This document shows, piece by piece, positions 37,412-46,904 of a DNA stretch of 64,000 nt. The DNA is from a bacterium SCSIO 12741 (GTDB lineage Bacteria; Bacteroidota; Bacteroidia; Flavobacteriales_G; Salibacteraceae): NCBI GenBank assembly GCA_024398055.1, contig CP073749.1, positions 5,039,035 through 5,103,034 of the forward strand, read 5' to 3'. Each line of letters opens with the position of its first letter. Position 1 is the first letter of the stretch. The notes under the pieces were generated by a model. The model had not been told where the DNA came from. It ran no database searches and saw only the letters and a program-made list of their open reading frames with translations. The position numbers and the translations under genes are program-made.

Positions 37412-37672
37412 TTATTTGTTTTTCGCGAACTTAGCGTAACGGTTGCGGAATTTATCCACACGTCCGGCAGTATCCACGAATTGCATTTTACCGGTGTAAA
37501 ATGGATGCGATTGGTTTGTGATCTCACATTTGATCAATGGATATTCGTTTCCATCTTCCCATGCAACTGTCTCATTTGATGGAGCAGTTGATCTACCCAA
37601 AAACATGAAATCGTTAGACATGTCTTTGAAAATAACCATTCGGTACGCTTCGGGGTGAATATCTTTTTTCAT
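37412..37672 (-). CDS. rpmE2: 50S ribosomal protein L31 type B
   Basis: This 86-residue protein starts [20 protein letters not shown] and contains [31 protein letters not shown] and the C-terminal [11 protein letters not shown]. It lacks the CxxC zinc site of the L31 type A form, so it is the zinc-independent B form. The upstream in-frame Met at 37780 is outside family length. The gene has its own -7 element at 37708-37715 and a strong terminator. Confidence 0.95.
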   Translation of the reverse strand: MKKDIHPEAYRMVIFKDMSNDFMFLGRSTAPSNETVAWEDGNEYPLIKCEITNQSHPFYTGKMQFVDTAGRVDKFRNRYAKFAKNK

Positions 37673-37707
37673 CTTCTTTCTTTTTCTTCTTCTACGATTT
37701 CGGCCTG

Positions 37708-37715
37708 CAAAAATA
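37708..37715 (-). promoter_or_regulatory. -7 promoter element of rpmE2
   Basis: On the minus strand the sequence is TATTTTTG, a perfect TAnnTTTG match, 36 nt upstream of the L31 start. No clear TTTG element is seen about 19 nt further upstream. Confidence 0.5.
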
Positions 37716-37836
37716 AACGAAATTCCCGTAATATTTAGCGTCTCACAATAATTTTCAACAATAACCGTATGAATAGCCATTAAACTGGCTGGTTTTAAGC
37801 CATTGCTGAGGGAGACAATTAACTACTTTTGAGCCG

Positions 37837-39306
37837 ATGAAAAAATTGCTGGTTGTACTTATTGCCGGACTCGCCATTTGGGGATGCAAAAAAAAGCAAC
37901 TCGGATTGGAGGAAGAAGGTGCCTTGGAGTTTTCGAGCTCGGAGGTCATGTTCGATACCGTATTCACCGCTTTAGGCTCTACCACGCACTCTTTCAAAAT
38001 TTACAACCGAAGCCGTAAAGACATCGTTGTTTCTGATATCAGTTTGGAACAAGGCTCGGCCTCTATGTTTCGAATTAATGTGGATGGAATTCCTGGCGAA
38101 CAAACGGACGTGTTGATTCGAGGTGAAGATTCTGCTTTTGTTTTCGTAGAAGTTACCGTAGATCCGGGCAACGTAAACAATCCTTTTATAGTGGAAGACA
38201 ATGTGGTTTTCATGACCAATGGAACCCAACAAAAGGTAAAGCTTACGGCTTGGGGCCAGGATGCCTATTACTATCGACCGCGGGAACAAGTTCAGGGACT
38301 ACCCGCCTTTTCCCGGATTTCAAGTTACGAGGATCAAGTATTTGTTGGTGACGAAATTGTTTGGACCAATGATAAGCCTCATGTCATCTACGGTTATTTA
38401 ATGGTGGATAGTTCGCTCACCCTAAAAATTGAAAAAGGAACTCAAGTGCACCTGCACGATGGAGCCGGTATTTGGGTCTACCAAGGTGGAGCCATTCGCT
38501 GCGAAGGTGAAAAGGACGAAGAAGTTGTTTTCCAGGGTGATCGTTTGGAAGCCGGATTTGATGACATTGCCGGACAATGGGACCGCATCTGGATCAATGA
38601 GGGTGCGGAAAGCTCATTTAAGCATACCATTATCAAAAACGGTTTTGTTGGACTTCAAGTGGAAACTCTCCCCTTCGATCCCAATGCCAGTATATCTCCT
38701 AACAAATTAATCCTCCAAAAAACCATCATCAAAAACATGGTGGGGATTGGAATTCTTAGCCGGAATTTCAACTTGGTAGCTGAAAATGTGGAAATCTACA
38801 ACATAGGAAACCAGGATGTAGCCATTAATGGTGGTGGAGACTACTCCTTCACCCATTGCACCTTTGCCAATTATTGGAGTGGACATAACCGTCAGCAGCC
38901 CCTGCTCTTTGTCAATAACTACTACCAGGATTTAGAGGGAACGACTCAAAACAAAGACCTGAAAGTTCGATTTGGAAATTGTTCTTTTTACGGCAACAAA
39001 GACGAGGAAATTGAACTCGACAGTGCCGATGGCCAGGTTTTCGATGTTGTGTTTGACCATTGTATTATCAAAACCGAATGGGAAAATCCATCAGCTCCCA
39101 TGTTCGTCGATTGCCTGATTAATCCTGAAAATGGCAATGCTACCCCGGTTTTTAAGGGGCCTTCTGCCGGAGAAAACCAACTGTACTCGGGTTCTGTCGC
39201 AGTGGATGCCGGTGACCCGGATATTACGGCTACGATGACCGATCAAACGGATTTGGAGGACAAGGCACGAGATGCCACTCCCGATATTGGCGCTTACGAA
39301 TTGTAG
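37837..39306 (+). CDS. Lipoprotein with right-handed beta-helix domain
   Basis: This 489-residue protein begins with a lipobox (LIAGLAIWGCKKK), so it is lipid-anchored. The N-terminal region of about 150 residues looks like a choice-of-anchor Ig fold (FSSSEVMFDTVFTALGSTTHSFKIYN, VEVTVDPGNVN). The remaining part is a parallel beta-helix with repeats such as HTIIKNGFVGLQ, NYWSG and DVVFDHCIIKTEW, ending DATPDIGAYEL, the tail typical of choice-of-anchor Q proteins. Catalytic residues are not evident. It is transcribed divergently from rpmE2. Confidence 0.8.
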   Translation: MKKLLVVLIAGLAIWGCKKKQLGLEEEGALEFSSSEVMFDTVFTALGSTTHSFKIYNRSRKDIVVSDISLEQGSASMFRINVDGIPGEQTDVLIRGEDSAFVFVEVTVDPGNVNNPFIVEDNVVFMTNGTQQKVKLTAWGQDAYYYRPREQVQGLPAFSRISSYEDQVFVGDEIVWTNDKPHVIYGYLMVDSSLTLKIEKGTQVHLHDGAGIWVYQGGAIRCEGEKDEEVVFQGDRLEAGFDDIAGQWDRIWINEGAESSFKHTIIKNGFVGLQVETLPFDPNASISPNKLILQKTIIKNMVGIGILSRNFNLVAENVEIYNIGNQDVAINGGGDYSFTHCTFANYWSGHNRQQPLLFVNNYYQDLEGTTQNKDLKVRFGNCSFYGNKDEEIELDSADGQVFDVVFDHCIIKTEWENPSAPMFVDCLINPENGNATPVFKGPSAGENQLYSGSVAVDAGDPDITATMTDQTDLEDKARDATPDIGAYEL

Positions 39307-39360
39307 CCCTCTTCCCCCCTTTTCTCTATTAGCATCGTTGTAGATCATTAGTTTCGCACC

Positions 39361-40071
39361 ATGTCTCAGAATCAAAAAGCCTACTTCAATTGGAGTTCTG
39401 GAAAGGATGCTTCTTTAGCCCTTTATTATTTGCAACAAGAAGGATTGCTCGAAGTAGATCAATTGCTTACCTCGGTCAACGGCCACCACAATCGAGTGTC
39501 GATGCATGGGCTAAGAAGAGAATTATTGGAACGCCAAGCGAAGTCGATTGGGCTCCCACTATCCGTGATCGAATTACCGGAGGAACCCACTATGGAAGAC
39601 TACAATCGAATTATGGAGCAATCCGTTTTGAGCTTAAAAGGTCAAGGCTATTCGCATTGTGGATTTGGAGATATTTTCCTGGAAGACTTACGATCTTACC
39701 GAGAAGAGCAACTCAAGCCCTTTGGAATAACCAGTCATTTTCCGCTCTGGAAAAGAGACACCAGGGAACTGATTTATGACTTCCTGGATAAGGGATTTAA
39801 AGCCGTTGTTGTGTGCATCAAATCTGAATTGTTGGAAGAGTCTTTCGTGGGAAGAGATATCGATGAAAGCTTCCTCAACGATTTACCTGCAAACGTTGAT
39901 CCATGCGGAGAAAATGGCGAGTTTCACACCTTCTGTTACGACGGTCCCATCTTTCAATACCCTATCCTCTTTGATTTGGGCGAACATGTTTTCCGCGAGT
40001 ACAAAAATCCTGATACGACAAGCAAAGAATCTTTAGGCTTTTGGTTTTGCGACCTTATCCCCAAAGACTAA
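39361..40071 (+). CDS. Dph6-related ATP-binding protein (diphthine-ammonia ligase family)
   Basis: This 236-residue protein has the PP-loop motif SSGKDASLALYYLQ at residues of about 12-25, then MHGLRRELLERQAKSIGLPL and the conserved GDIFLEDLRSYREEQL, HFPLWKRDTRELI and CGENGEFHTFCYDGPIF. These are the signatures of Dph6/MJ0570-type adenylating enzymes. Bacteria lack diphthamide, so the bacterial substrate is unknown. The gene is alone between the beta-helix lipoprotein and PBP4 and is convergent with dacB. Confidence 0.85.
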   Translation: MSQNQKAYFNWSSGKDASLALYYLQQEGLLEVDQLLTSVNGHHNRVSMHGLRRELLERQAKSIGLPLSVIELPEEPTMEDYNRIMEQSVLSLKGQGYSHCGFGDIFLEDLRSYREEQLKPFGITSHFPLWKRDTRELIYDFLDKGFKAVVVCIKSELLEESFVGRDIDESFLNDLPANVDPCGENGEFHTFCYDGPIFQYPILFDLGEHVFREYKNPDTTSKESLGFWFCDLIPKD

Positions 40072-40081
40072 TTCCAGGCAC

Positions 40082-41512
40082 TTAATCACCCACAATTTCT
40101 ACAAGTAGTTTTTCGATTTTCTGCTTCATTTGGGAAGACGTACACTCGTAATTGTTGACCAACAGAGCGAAGGCATATTCTTTTCCGTCCGCTGTTTGAA
40201 GGTAACCGGCGTAACATCGAACTCGGGTCATACTGCCACTTTTAGCCCATATTCGATCCATGGCTGGAGTTCCACGAAACATACTTTTTAGCGTTCCGCT
40301 TCTACCTGCTACAGGGAGAGAGTGTTTGAATACACCGAACCAGGATTGTCGAGAATTGAATTGCAAGACATCGACTAAGAAATCTGCCGTTGTCGTGTTA
40401 AAATGTGAAAGTCCGCTTCCATCTTCCCAGTGTACGCCAGCTCTGGAAATACCAACCGAATCGTAGTAGTGTTCCAAGGCTTGAATCCCCAACTTAGTAC
40501 TACCAAATCCGGCTCTCTTTAACCCCAATTGTTGAAGCAGGCTTTCCGCAAATAAATTGACACTCTTTCGATTGGTGTGATAAATCAATTGGCCAACACT
40601 CAACCCCTTCAATTTAAACACGTCTTCTGCCTTTTTTTCTCCTTCGGTATTTTCCATTTGAGGCTCACCTTCAATTTGAATTCCGGCTTCCTCGGCTTTG
40701 GTCTGGAAATACTGCGCTAAAAACAATCCCGGATTGGGCATGGCGGCTTTGATTGGAAAATCGGATCGATTGGCAGGGATACTGCCTTCGATGGTTGGGT
40801 TGTACTGTCCCGGAGCGCCAAACACATAGGCATTATCTCGATTGCCCTTGGCCGAAACAACACGGTTTTGCAATTGGAGGCCTGGAATTTCCGGCTCGGT
40901 TTTAACCACCTCCGTAAGAGCCCCGATTTCAGCAGGTGAACGAAAATGAATCTTGTACATGTTGTCGTGAACAATTACCCCAGACGCCCCAGCGCCATAG
41001 TAGTTTCCCATATCTTCCCAGATCCAGGTTCGGGGAACGGTGTAGGGTTCAAAAAGTGAATTGCGCGCAATGATCGATCCATCAACATGAGTAACGCCTT
41101 TATCCTTCAAAACCTTAATCCAGGACTGAACTGCTTCATCCAATGGTTTGTGGTATTGCGAACCCAAACTTGGGTCACCTCCACCCAACAGAACAACATC
41201 ACCATCGAGGTGCCCATCTGAAATAGCGGAAGAACTGAATTGCAACCGGGTTTGAAATGTCCTGGATTCTCCCAAGTAATCCAAGGCTACTGAGGTGGTC
41301 ACCAGTTTTTGCACCGAGGCCGGAATAACCGCTTGACCGGATTCGTGGGCTGCCCAAACCTTTCCAGTTTTGATCTCTTGAATCTTGAATCCAACGGAAG
41401 CGTGTTGCAAAGCAGGATCCTTCATCCAGGAATCGACCGTCGTTTGCCAATTCTCCTGTGCCACGGCAGCAACCGTGCACAAACTCCAAAATAAAAGCAC
41501 TATTGATTTCAT
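40082..41512 (-). CDS. dacB: D-alanyl-D-alanine carboxypeptidase/endopeptidase PBP4
   Basis: PBP4 trims peptidoglycan cross-links in the periplasm. Counting from 41512, this protein has a signal peptide (MKSIVLLFWSLCTVAAVAQ), the acyl-serine motif SVQK in IPASVQKLVTTS, the SxN motif in KSVNLFAESLL, and KSG in WAKSGSMTRVRCYAGYL, in place of KTG. A long insertion between the first two motifs is typical of class C PBP4. The upstream Met at 41524 gives MPKG before the same signal peptide and is less likely. No operon partner. Confidence 0.88.
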   Translation of the reverse strand: MKSIVLLFWSLCTVAAVAQENWQTTVDSWMKDPALQHASVGFKIQEIKTGKVWAAHESGQAVIPASVQKLVTTSVALDYLGESRTFQTRLQFSSSAISDGHLDGDVVLLGGGDPSLGSQYHKPLDEAVQSWIKVLKDKGVTHVDGSIIARNSLFEPYTVPRTWIWEDMGNYYGAGASGVIVHDNMYKIHFRSPAEIGALTEVVKTEPEIPGLQLQNRVVSAKGNRDNAYVFGAPGQYNPTIEGSIPANRSDFPIKAAMPNPGLFLAQYFQTKAEEAGIQIEGEPQMENTEGEKKAEDVFKLKGLSVGQLIYHTNRKSVNLFAESLLQQLGLKRAGFGSTKLGIQALEHYYDSVGISRAGVHWEDGSGLSHFNTTTADFLVDVLQFNSRQSWFGVFKHSLPVAGRSGTLKSMFRGTPAMDRIWAKSGSMTRVRCYAGYLQTADGKEYAFALLVNNYECTSSQMKQKIEKLLVEIVGD

Positions 41513-41579
41513 TCCCTTAGGCATAAACCAAAACTATACCGGAATGATCAGAAAAAAAACGGGAGATTAAGATTCCTTC

Positions 41580-41867
41580 TTAAAGGGCAATCACCCCTTC
41601 GATCTTCATGGCCTCTTGATACCGCTGAATGATCGAGTCGGAGTTGGTCATTACCTCTTTGGCAGAAATACTCAGGTACTTGCCGTTGCGGGAGGATCTT
41701 AAATCGATAATGGCATCATCGGAGAACAAGGCCTCTACGAGGGCCAGGGTTCTGTTGTCTGAAGGAATGATGAATTTGAACAAATACAGCTTCGGGTACT
41801 TTCCTTCTTCCTCCAACTTGGCCCTTAGGGCTTCAAAATCTTTTCCCGTTCCACTCATAACGCGCAA
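41580..41867 (-). CDS. DUF493 family protein
   Basis: This 95-residue cytoplasmic protein resembles DUF493/YbeD. Features are KLEEEGKYPKLYLFKFIIPSDNRTLALVEALF, then SSRNGKYLSISAKEVM and the final QEAMKIEGVIAL. The family is small, with an ACT-like ferredoxin fold and an uncertain, perhaps regulatory, role. A shorter start at MSGTGKDFE (41858) is equally credible. It lies upstream of dacB in the same direction with a 55-bp gap. Confidence 0.85.
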   Translation of the reverse strand: MRVMSGTGKDFEALRAKLEEEGKYPKLYLFKFIIPSDNRTLALVEALFSDDAIIDLRSSRNGKYLSISAKEVMTNSDSIIQRYQEAMKIEGVIAL

Positions 41868-41938
41868 TTACCCACCGATCCTAAATAGGCCGATGATTTG
41901 ATGCAAAGATCATATATTCGGCGCTCAATTGAGGAACT

Positions 41939-43798
41939 ATGAAGTATTTAATTCTGACCGTTGGTCTGGCTTTTCTTTCATTTGGATTAAAATCACAATC
42001 CGGTTACTGGCAACAATCTGTTGATTATAAGATGGATGTGCGCCTGGATGTGGAAAACCACCAAATGACAGGTACCCAGAAAATTAAGTATACAAACCAA
42101 TCTCCTGATACTTTGAAGCGAGTGTACTTTCACCTCTACTTCAATGCTTTTCAACCGGGAAGTATGATGGACTCTCGTTCCTTGTCTATCGAGGATCCTG
42201 ATCCACGGGTAGGAAGTCGTATTTCTCAATTGAAGCCAGATGAAATCGGATACCACAAAATCAATAAACTATTGGTGAATGGAGATAAGGTGGAAAAGGA
42301 AATTGATGGAACCCTAATGACTGTGGATCTCAACGAGCCTTTGCTACCGGGAAAGTCGATTGAATTGGACGTTGAATTCGAATCTCAGGTTCCCAAGCAA
42401 ATTCGTCGTAACGGACGGAACAATGCCGAAGGCGTAGACTACAGCATGGCTCAATGGTATCCTAAAATGGCGGAATACGATCGCGAAGGCTGGATGCTTG
42501 ATCCATACGTAGGTCGCGAATTTCACGGCGTTTGGGGTGACTTTGACGTAAAAATCACCTTGGATTCTTCTTACGTAGTTGGTGGAACGGGCTACCTTCA
42601 GAATCCCGAAGAAATTGGGCATGGCTACTCTACCGGAGGAAAGCCTGTGGTGCGTCCAAAAGGAAAAGAATTGACCTGGCACTTTAAAGCTCCCCGGGTA
42701 CACGATTTTGCCTGGGCTGCAGACCCTGACTACTTGCATGATGAAGTAGAAACCGATTTTGGACTAACCCTCCACTTTTTCTACCTCAATGATTCTTCCA
42801 TTATCGATAACTGGAAAAAGCTGCAACCTGCAACGGTCAAGAACTTCGAAATCGTTAATGGAAAATTCGGCGTTTACCCCTACAAGCAATACTCGGTGAT
42901 TCAAGGTGGAGATGGCGGAATGGAATATCCCATGGCCACACTCATTAGCGGAACCGGGAAAATTGGTGGCTTGATTAGCGTAACGGTACACGAATCCATT
43001 CACAGCTGGTATTATGGCCTGCTTGCGACCAATGAAACCAGGTACCCATGGATGGACGAAGGTTTTACCCAGTTTGCTCAATACATCGTTTTGGATTCCT
43101 TGTACAAAAAGAGAGCGCTTAACCCCATTTACCGGGCCTACAATGTATACCTATCCATTGCGACCAACCCAGAGGCTGAGCCACTCACTACACACGCTGA
43201 TTACTACCACAAAAACAGACATTACGGAATAAACTCTTACTACAAAGGAGCCGTATTTCTTCAGCAGCTATCCTACATCATGGGTGACTCCCTGTTTTAT
43301 GCGGGAATGCGCAAATATTACTACACCTGGCGCTACAAACACCCAACTCCGAATGACTTCAAGCGGGTCATGGAAAAAACATCTGACATGGATCTGGATT
43401 GGTATTTTACGCACTTTTTGGGTACCACCCGCACCATCGATTATGGTGTAGATCTTAAACGTGGAGACAAGAAAACTATTCTGGAAATCACCAATCATGG
43501 TAGCATTCCAATGCCCGTGGAAGTGCTACTTACTGATAAAGAAGGCAACAAGACCCTTTACTACATCCCACTGCGAGCTATGCGTGGTACCAAATCATTC
43601 GACAACGATGAAAATGTGGTTACCTGCAAACCTTGGCCATGGACCTACCCAAGCTATCAAATCGAGTTGGATATGGACTTCGAGAATGTTGCAAGCATTG
43701 AATTGGATCCCACCCAGCGAGTGGCCGATGTGGATGGGAGCAACAATGGATTTCCGGGAAGACAAAAGCCGGTGTATCCTGGATCCATCATGAAATAA
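41939..43798 (+). CDS. M1-family metallopeptidase (aminopeptidase)
   Basis: This 619-residue protein has a signal peptide (LAFLSFGLKSQSG) and the beta-sandwich N-terminal domain (MTGTQKIKYTNQSPDTLKRVYFHL). The exopeptidase GxMEN-like sequence reads GGMEYPMAT, followed by the zinc motif HESIH (about residues 351-355) and the third ligand Glu in WMDEGFTQF. The C-terminal domain has a mixed helical fold. It likely cleaves N-terminal residues of peptides in the periplasm. A signal-peptidase I site is favoured over a lipobox. No T9SS tail is visible. It stands upstream of uvrB, 57 bp apart. Confidence 0.88.
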   Translation: MKYLILTVGLAFLSFGLKSQSGYWQQSVDYKMDVRLDVENHQMTGTQKIKYTNQSPDTLKRVYFHLYFNAFQPGSMMDSRSLSIEDPDPRVGSRISQLKPDEIGYHKINKLLVNGDKVEKEIDGTLMTVDLNEPLLPGKSIELDVEFESQVPKQIRRNGRNNAEGVDYSMAQWYPKMAEYDREGWMLDPYVGREFHGVWGDFDVKITLDSSYVVGGTGYLQNPEEIGHGYSTGGKPVVRPKGKELTWHFKAPRVHDFAWAADPDYLHDEVETDFGLTLHFFYLNDSSIIDNWKKLQPATVKNFEIVNGKFGVYPYKQYSVIQGGDGGMEYPMATLISGTGKIGGLISVTVHESIHSWYYGLLATNETRYPWMDEGFTQFAQYIVLDSLYKKRALNPIYRAYNVYLSIATNPEAEPLTTHADYYHKNRHYGINSYYKGAVFLQQLSYIMGDSLFYAGMRKYYYTWRYKHPTPNDFKRVMEKTSDMDLDWYFTHFLGTTRTIDYGVDLKRGDKKTILEITNHGSIPMPVEVLLTDKEGNKTLYYIPLRAMRGTKSFDNDENVVTCKPWPWTYPSYQIELDMDFENVASIELDPTQRVADVDGSNNGFPGRQKPVYPGSIMK

Positions 43799-43855
43799 AA
43801 ATGCCCCCTTGGTTCGCTGAATTGGTTGTATTTTTACACCCTAATTTTCCGAGCC

Positions 43856-45877
43856 ATGAATTTCAAACTTGAATCTCCATTTAAGCCTACAGGAGACCAG
43901 CCCCAGGCCATTAAAGAATTGGTTGCCGGTCTAAACAATGGAGATCCCTATCAGACGCTTTTAGGGGTTACTGGTTCAGGAAAAACCTTTACCGTGGCCA
44001 ATGTAGTTAAGGAGGTAAACCGCCCGACACTTATCCTTAGTCACAACAAAACCCTGGCGGCTCAGCTCTACGGAGAATTCAAGCAATTTTTTCCGGAGAA
44101 TGCCGTGGAGTACTTCGTATCCTATTACGACTACTACCAACCTGAGGCTTATATCCCGTCCAATGATACCTACATCGAAAAGGATTTGTCCATCAATGAG
44201 GAAATTGAGAAACTGCGATTAAGCACCACCTCTTCCCTATTGTCTGGTAGAAGAGATGTGATTGTTATCTCTTCCGTGTCTTGTATCTATGGTATCGGTA
44301 ACCCGGCTGAATTTCACAACAGTGTGATTACCATAAAAACCGGAGAAATGATTAGCCGGAATAAGCTCCTCTACAAATTCGTAGAAGCTCTTTATTCCAG
44401 AACTACAGCCGAGTTTAAGCGGGGAACCTTTCGGGTAACAGGAGACACAGTAGACTTGTTTCCCGCCTATGCTGATCACGCTTTTCGCATCGTTTTCTGG
44501 GGCGATGAGATCGAGTCGATTGAATCGTTCGACCCGGAAACCAACCTGAGAATTACCCCATTGGAATCGGTCAATATTTATCCGGCCAACATTTTTGTGA
44601 CTGGAAAGGATACCATGCAGGCGGCCATGAAAGACATTCAAGCCGATTTGTTGGATCAGGTCCAGTATTTTAAAGACCACTCTAAATTTTTGGAAGCCAA
44701 GCGCCTCGATGATCGGGTGAACTACGATTTGGAAATGATGCGCGAACTGGGCTACTGCTCAGGTATTGAGAACTATTCCCGCTATTTCGACAAACGACTT
44801 CCTGGCACTCGCCCCTTCTGTCTGTTGGATTATTTCCCGGATGATTACCTCATGGTGATTGATGAAAGTCACCAGACTGTTCCACAAGTTCGAGCCATGT
44901 ACGGAGGTGACCGATCTCGCAAGGTTAATCTGGTAGATTATGGGTTCCGCCTGACCGCAGCCCTGGATAATCGCCCCTTGAAATACGAAGAGTTTGAGTC
45001 CATGATGGGACAAACCATATTCGTAAGTGCAACTCCAGCGGAGTATGAATTGGAAAAAAGCGACGGAGTGGTAGTTGATCAGGTGATTCGCCCGACGGGA
45101 TTGTTAGATCCAATTATCGATGTACGCCCTTGTATCAACCAGGTGGATGATCTACTTGAGGAAATTCAAATTCGGGTAGAAAAAGAGGAACGGGTATTGG
45201 TAACTACACTCACCAAAAGGATGGCTGAGGAATTGACCAAGTACATGACCAAAATCGGAATTCGCTGCCGTTACATTCACTCCGAAGTAGATACCCTTGA
45301 GCGGGTGGAAATTCTGCGCGATTTGCGATTGGGTAAATTTGATGTGCTCGTAGGAATTAACCTGTTGCGAGAAGGATTGGATTTACCTGAAGTTTCTTTG
45401 GTTGCTGTATTAGATGCCGATAAGGAAGGGTTCTTGAGATCCGATCGATCGTTAACGCAAACGGCCGGTAGGGCTGCCCGAAACGTCAACGGACTGGTGA
45501 TTTTTTACGCTGACAAAATCACCGAATCCATGCAAAAAACCATGGACGAGACCGAACGCAGAAGAGCCAAGCAAGACGCTTACAACAAAGAACACGGCCT
45601 GGTGCCTACTGCCTTGAAGAAAACCAAGGAGCAAATTATAGAGCAGACCTCTGTAGCTTCTGTGGGTTACAAAATCGAAGATGCCTACATTGAACCTGAA
45701 CCTCAGGATATGGCGGCTGATCCGGTGATGCAGTACATGACCCAGGATGAAATCAAGAAGCAGATTGAGGAGACCCGCCGGAAAATGGAAAAAGCAGCTC
45801 GGGAATTAGACTTTATTCAAGCAGCAGCCTTCCGTGACGAGATTGCGGAATACAAGAAAATGCTGAAAGAGGATTAA
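43856..45877 (+). CDS. uvrB: UvrABC system protein B
   Basis: UvrB is the DNA-damage recognition helicase of nucleotide excision repair. From the start at 43856 (MNFKLESPFKPTGDQPQAI) it is 673 residues. Walker A is GVTGSGKTFT (about 39-48), the beta-hairpin aromatic stretch is YYDYYQPEAYIP, and the helicase part has VDTLERVEILRDLR and LLREGLDLPEVSL, ADKEGFLRS. The C-terminal UVR domain is IEETRRKMEKAARELDFIQA. An upstream in-frame ATG at 43826 adds ten residues unlike the family. Confidence 0.96.
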   Translation: MNFKLESPFKPTGDQPQAIKELVAGLNNGDPYQTLLGVTGSGKTFTVANVVKEVNRPTLILSHNKTLAAQLYGEFKQFFPENAVEYFVSYYDYYQPEAYIPSNDTYIEKDLSINEEIEKLRLSTTSSLLSGRRDVIVISSVSCIYGIGNPAEFHNSVITIKTGEMISRNKLLYKFVEALYSRTTAEFKRGTFRVTGDTVDLFPAYADHAFRIVFWGDEIESIESFDPETNLRITPLESVNIYPANIFVTGKDTMQAAMKDIQADLLDQVQYFKDHSKFLEAKRLDDRVNYDLEMMRELGYCSGIENYSRYFDKRLPGTRPFCLLDYFPDDYLMVIDESHQTVPQVRAMYGGDRSRKVNLVDYGFRLTAALDNRPLKYEEFESMMGQTIFVSATPAEYELEKSDGVVVDQVIRPTGLLDPIIDVRPCINQVDDLLEEIQIRVEKEERVLVTTLTKRMAEELTKYMTKIGIRCRYIHSEVDTLERVEILRDLRLGKFDVLVGINLLREGLDLPEVSLVAVLDADKEGFLRSDRSLTQTAGRAARNVNGLVIFYADKITESMQKTMDETERRRAKQDAYNKEHGLVPTALKKTKEQIIEQTSVASVGYKIEDAYIEPEPQDMAADPVMQYMTQDEIKKQIEETRRKMEKAARELDFIQAAAFRDEIAEYKKMLKED

Positions 45878-45878
45878 G

Positions 45879-46904
45879 TCAGGGAGTGCCATCTTTCAAA
45901 TGGTCCTGAACAAAGGACGAATCGCTTAGGCTCATTAAAAATGCCATCAAATCTTGTTTCTCACCCTCTGTGAGATGAAGTCCCCGAGTAGAATCTCCGC
46001 GATGAACCATGCCTTCTTCGGAATAAAAATCGAGCACCTCTTCCAGGGTCCAAAAACGACCATCGTGAAAATAGGGAGCCGAGTATCTCAGATTTCTGAG
46101 GGTAGGCACCTTAAACAAACCACGATCAGATTCTTCGAGCGTAACGCGCATTCTACCTGAATCCTGCCCCGCTCGATACAGACCATTCGTTTCAAAATTG
46201 TGGTTGGTAAAAAACAACCCCGTGTGGCAATTGGAACACTGGAGGCGATCACTCTCGAAAAGCTCAAGTCCCTTTAAGGCCGACTCACTAAGCCCTTCTG
46301 TTTTCCCGGAATTTAGGTATTGATCGTAAGGAGAATTGCCTGACAACAAGGTGCGCTCATAGGCCGCCATGGCCATAAGTATCAACTTGGGTTCAAGCGG
46401 TTTTCCAAAAGCATTTTCAAACAAGCCGGCATAGGTAGAATCCTCACGAATTCGCTCCGTGGCGTGAATCAAATTGAAGTCAAACTCATTGTGATCATCA
46501 AAAGGCAACATTCCCTGGTTTTCGAGATTTTTAGGTCCCCCGTCAAACATGAAGGCTTCGAGATAGGCCGCATTCGAAAGTGTGGGAGCATTGCGAATAC
46601 CTATTCTATCCTCTACACCAGGATTGATGGCCACACCACCGGTAAAAGCCAAAGCAGGCTGGTGGCATGTACCACAGGACAATTCCTGAGTTCGACTCAA
46701 TTGCTTCTCAAAAAACAACCGTTTTCCCAACTCCACTTTATTGGGATGCATAGGATTAGATGCCGGAATATCCGGCTGAGGGAAACCTTCCGGTAATTTC
46801 AATTCCCAACCAGAATCGGTTCGGGTAAGATTGGGGTGAGTAAGGTCATCTCGTTGACATCCGAGAATGGGGATTAAAAGGAGTAAAAGGGCGAAGTTTC
46901 GCAT
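45879..46904 (-). CDS. MauG/MbnH-like diheme c-type cytochrome lipoprotein
   Basis: This 341-residue protein has a lipobox (LLLIPILGC), so it is a lipoprotein. Two CxxCH heme sites are present: CGTCH (77-81) and CSNCH (223-227), as in the cytochrome c peroxidase/MauG family. A C-terminal APYFHDGRFWTLEEVL is typical of the branch. Start and upstream stop share TAATG, so it is translationally coupled to an MbnP-like gene. MbnH enzymes pair with MbnP and modify a tryptophan of MbnP to kynurenine to create a copper site; a similar task is inferred from the pairing. A plain peroxidase role remains possible. The 3' end is 1 bp from uvrB's. Confidence 0.85.
   Translation of the reverse strand: MRNFALLLLLIPILGCQRDDLTHPNLTRTDSGWELKLPEGFPQPDIPASNPMHPNKVELGKRLFFEKQLSRTQELSCGTCHQPALAFTGGVAINPGVEDRIGIRNAPTLSNAAYLEAFMFDGGPKNLENQGMLPFDDHNEFDFNLIHATERIREDSTYAGLFENAFGKPLEPKLILMAMAAYERTLLSGNSPYDQYLNSGKTEGLSESALKGLELFESDRLQCSNCHTGLFFTNHNFETNGLYRAGQDSGRMRVTLEESDRGLFKVPTLRNLRYSAPYFHDGRFWTLEEVLDFYSEEGMVHRGDSTRGLHLTEGEKQDLMAFLMSLSDSSFVQDHLKDGTP

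Noticed and set aside
45879..46904. Simple cytochrome c peroxidase unrelated to neighbours
   Set aside because: Possible, but the TAATG coupling with an MbnP-like gene and three paralogs favours the MbnH-like reading.
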